A stretch of DNA of 6,419 nucleotides from Oscillospiraceae bacterium. Lineage in GTDB: Bacteria; Bacillota; Clostridia; Oscillospirales; Ruminococcaceae. The notes below the pieces were generated by a model. That model was not told the origin of the DNA. It ran no database searches and saw nothing but the letters and a program-made list of their open reading frames with translations. The position numbers and the translations under genes are program-made. Positions 6,010 through 6,419 of the stretch are shown piece after piece (within the stretch, counting starts at the first letter, position 1; every line of letters starts with the position of its first letter). Where the stretch lies: the NCBI GenBank assembly GCA_031285645.1, contig JAITVU010000354.1:1-6419 (forward strand). Reading direction: 5' to 3'.

Positions 6010-6419
6010 ATGCCTAAAGATTTGTCCAATAAAACGCTTGGTATTATCCATGCGGCCGTCTTCACCGCCGCGTCGCTCGAACCCATCGCGCGGTCGGTGA
6101 TGCCGGATGTCAGCATCATGCACGCGGGCGACGACACCGTGCAGCGCGACAACCTCGCAGCGCCCGTGGGCACTATTCCAAAGGTCAATTTTTATAAGTT
6201 CGCCACATTCGCGCGCTTTTTTGAGGACGCGGGCATTGATTTGATCGTTTTGGCCTGCTCGACTTTCAATCAGGCGGTCGAGTACGCGAGGCCGATGATC
6301 AAGGTGCCGATGCTGCAGATCGACAGGCCGATGATGGAAAAGGCCGTATCCTGCGGCAAAAAGATTGGCCTGATCGGCACTCTGCCGTCGACGATGCCGT
6401 CCTCAGAGCGCCTGCTGCG
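6010..6419 (+). CDS. Asp/Glu/hydantoin racemase-superfamily protein, 5' part (truncated by window edge)
   Basis: The first 136 codons are present, and the frame is open at the right edge. The translation starts MPKDLSNKTLGIIHAAVFTA. It contains GIDLIVLACSTFNQAVEYAR, with the likely first catalytic cysteine at C83 in the ACST motif, followed by KVPMLQIDRPM (98-108) and GKKIGLIGTLPSTMPSS (116-132). This order (beta-strand ending in the first Cys-Ser/Asn-Thr, a VPxxxID-like segment, then a glycine-rich GLIGT strand) is typical of the cofactor-independent two-cysteine racemase superfamily. That superfamily includes aspartate, glutamate and hydantoin racemases and arylmalonate decarboxylase. The second cysteine would lie beyond the window, so racemase cannot be told from decarboxylase or isomerase. 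It is probably cytoplasmic. It follows the serine hydrolase on the same strand, which hints at a shared catabolic role without proving one. Confidence 0.85.
   Translation, partial: MPKDLSNKTLGIIHAAVFTAASLEPIARSVMPDVSIMHAGDDTVQRDNLAAPVGTIPKVNFYKFATFARFFEDAGIDLIVLACSTFNQAVEYARPMIKVPMLQIDRPMMEKAVSCGKKIGLIGTLPSTMPSSERLL

Overview
The window looks like a chromosomal segment from a Gram-positive-type bacterium, most likely a member of Bacillota (Clostridia-like). This is an inference from strong GGAGG-class ribosome binding sites, sigma-70/SigA-type promoter elements, moderately GC-rich genes with AT-rich spacers, and a hairpin-rich intergenic block of a kind I associate with clostridial genomes. 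Nothing in the sequence fixes the genus. There is no sign of phage, transposase, CRISPR, rRNA or tRNA.

Layout. Positions 1-458 hold no convincing gene. They form a very GC-rich, hairpin-dense intergenic region, with long perfect inverted repeats at the left edge and an array of five consecutive stem-loops at 224-369. Positions 459-4169 (minus strand) encode a 1236-residue membrane-bound hybrid sensor histidine kinase: extracytoplasmic Cache-type sensor, HAMP, two PAS domains, HisKA, HATPase and a C-terminal receiver. Positions 4170-4741 are a 572-base divergent spacer. On the kinase side it carries a TATAAT box, a perfect 9+9 inverted repeat over the -35 position and a GNRA-capped hairpin in the 5' leader. 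On the other side it carries an extended -10 promoter and two further dyads. Positions 4742-5905 (plus strand) encode a cytoplasmic serine hydrolase of the beta-lactamase/family VIII esterase fold. Positions 6010-6419 (plus strand) hold the first 136 codons of an Asp/Glu/hydantoin racemase-superfamily protein, cut by the window edge and preceded by its own good promoter.

How the genes may work together. The kinase is transcribed away from the two enzymes. It has no response regulator or Hpt gene inside the window, so its output partner cannot be named. The serine hydrolase and racemase-like protein are co-directional, 104 bases apart, and could form a small catabolic unit that hydrolyses an ester, amide or lactam and isomerises or further processes a carboxylate product. 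That link rests on adjacency only. I see no clearly new biological system. The most interesting leads are the structured block at 224-369, the Cys/His cluster in the kinase sensor domain, and the compact control region of the kinase gene.
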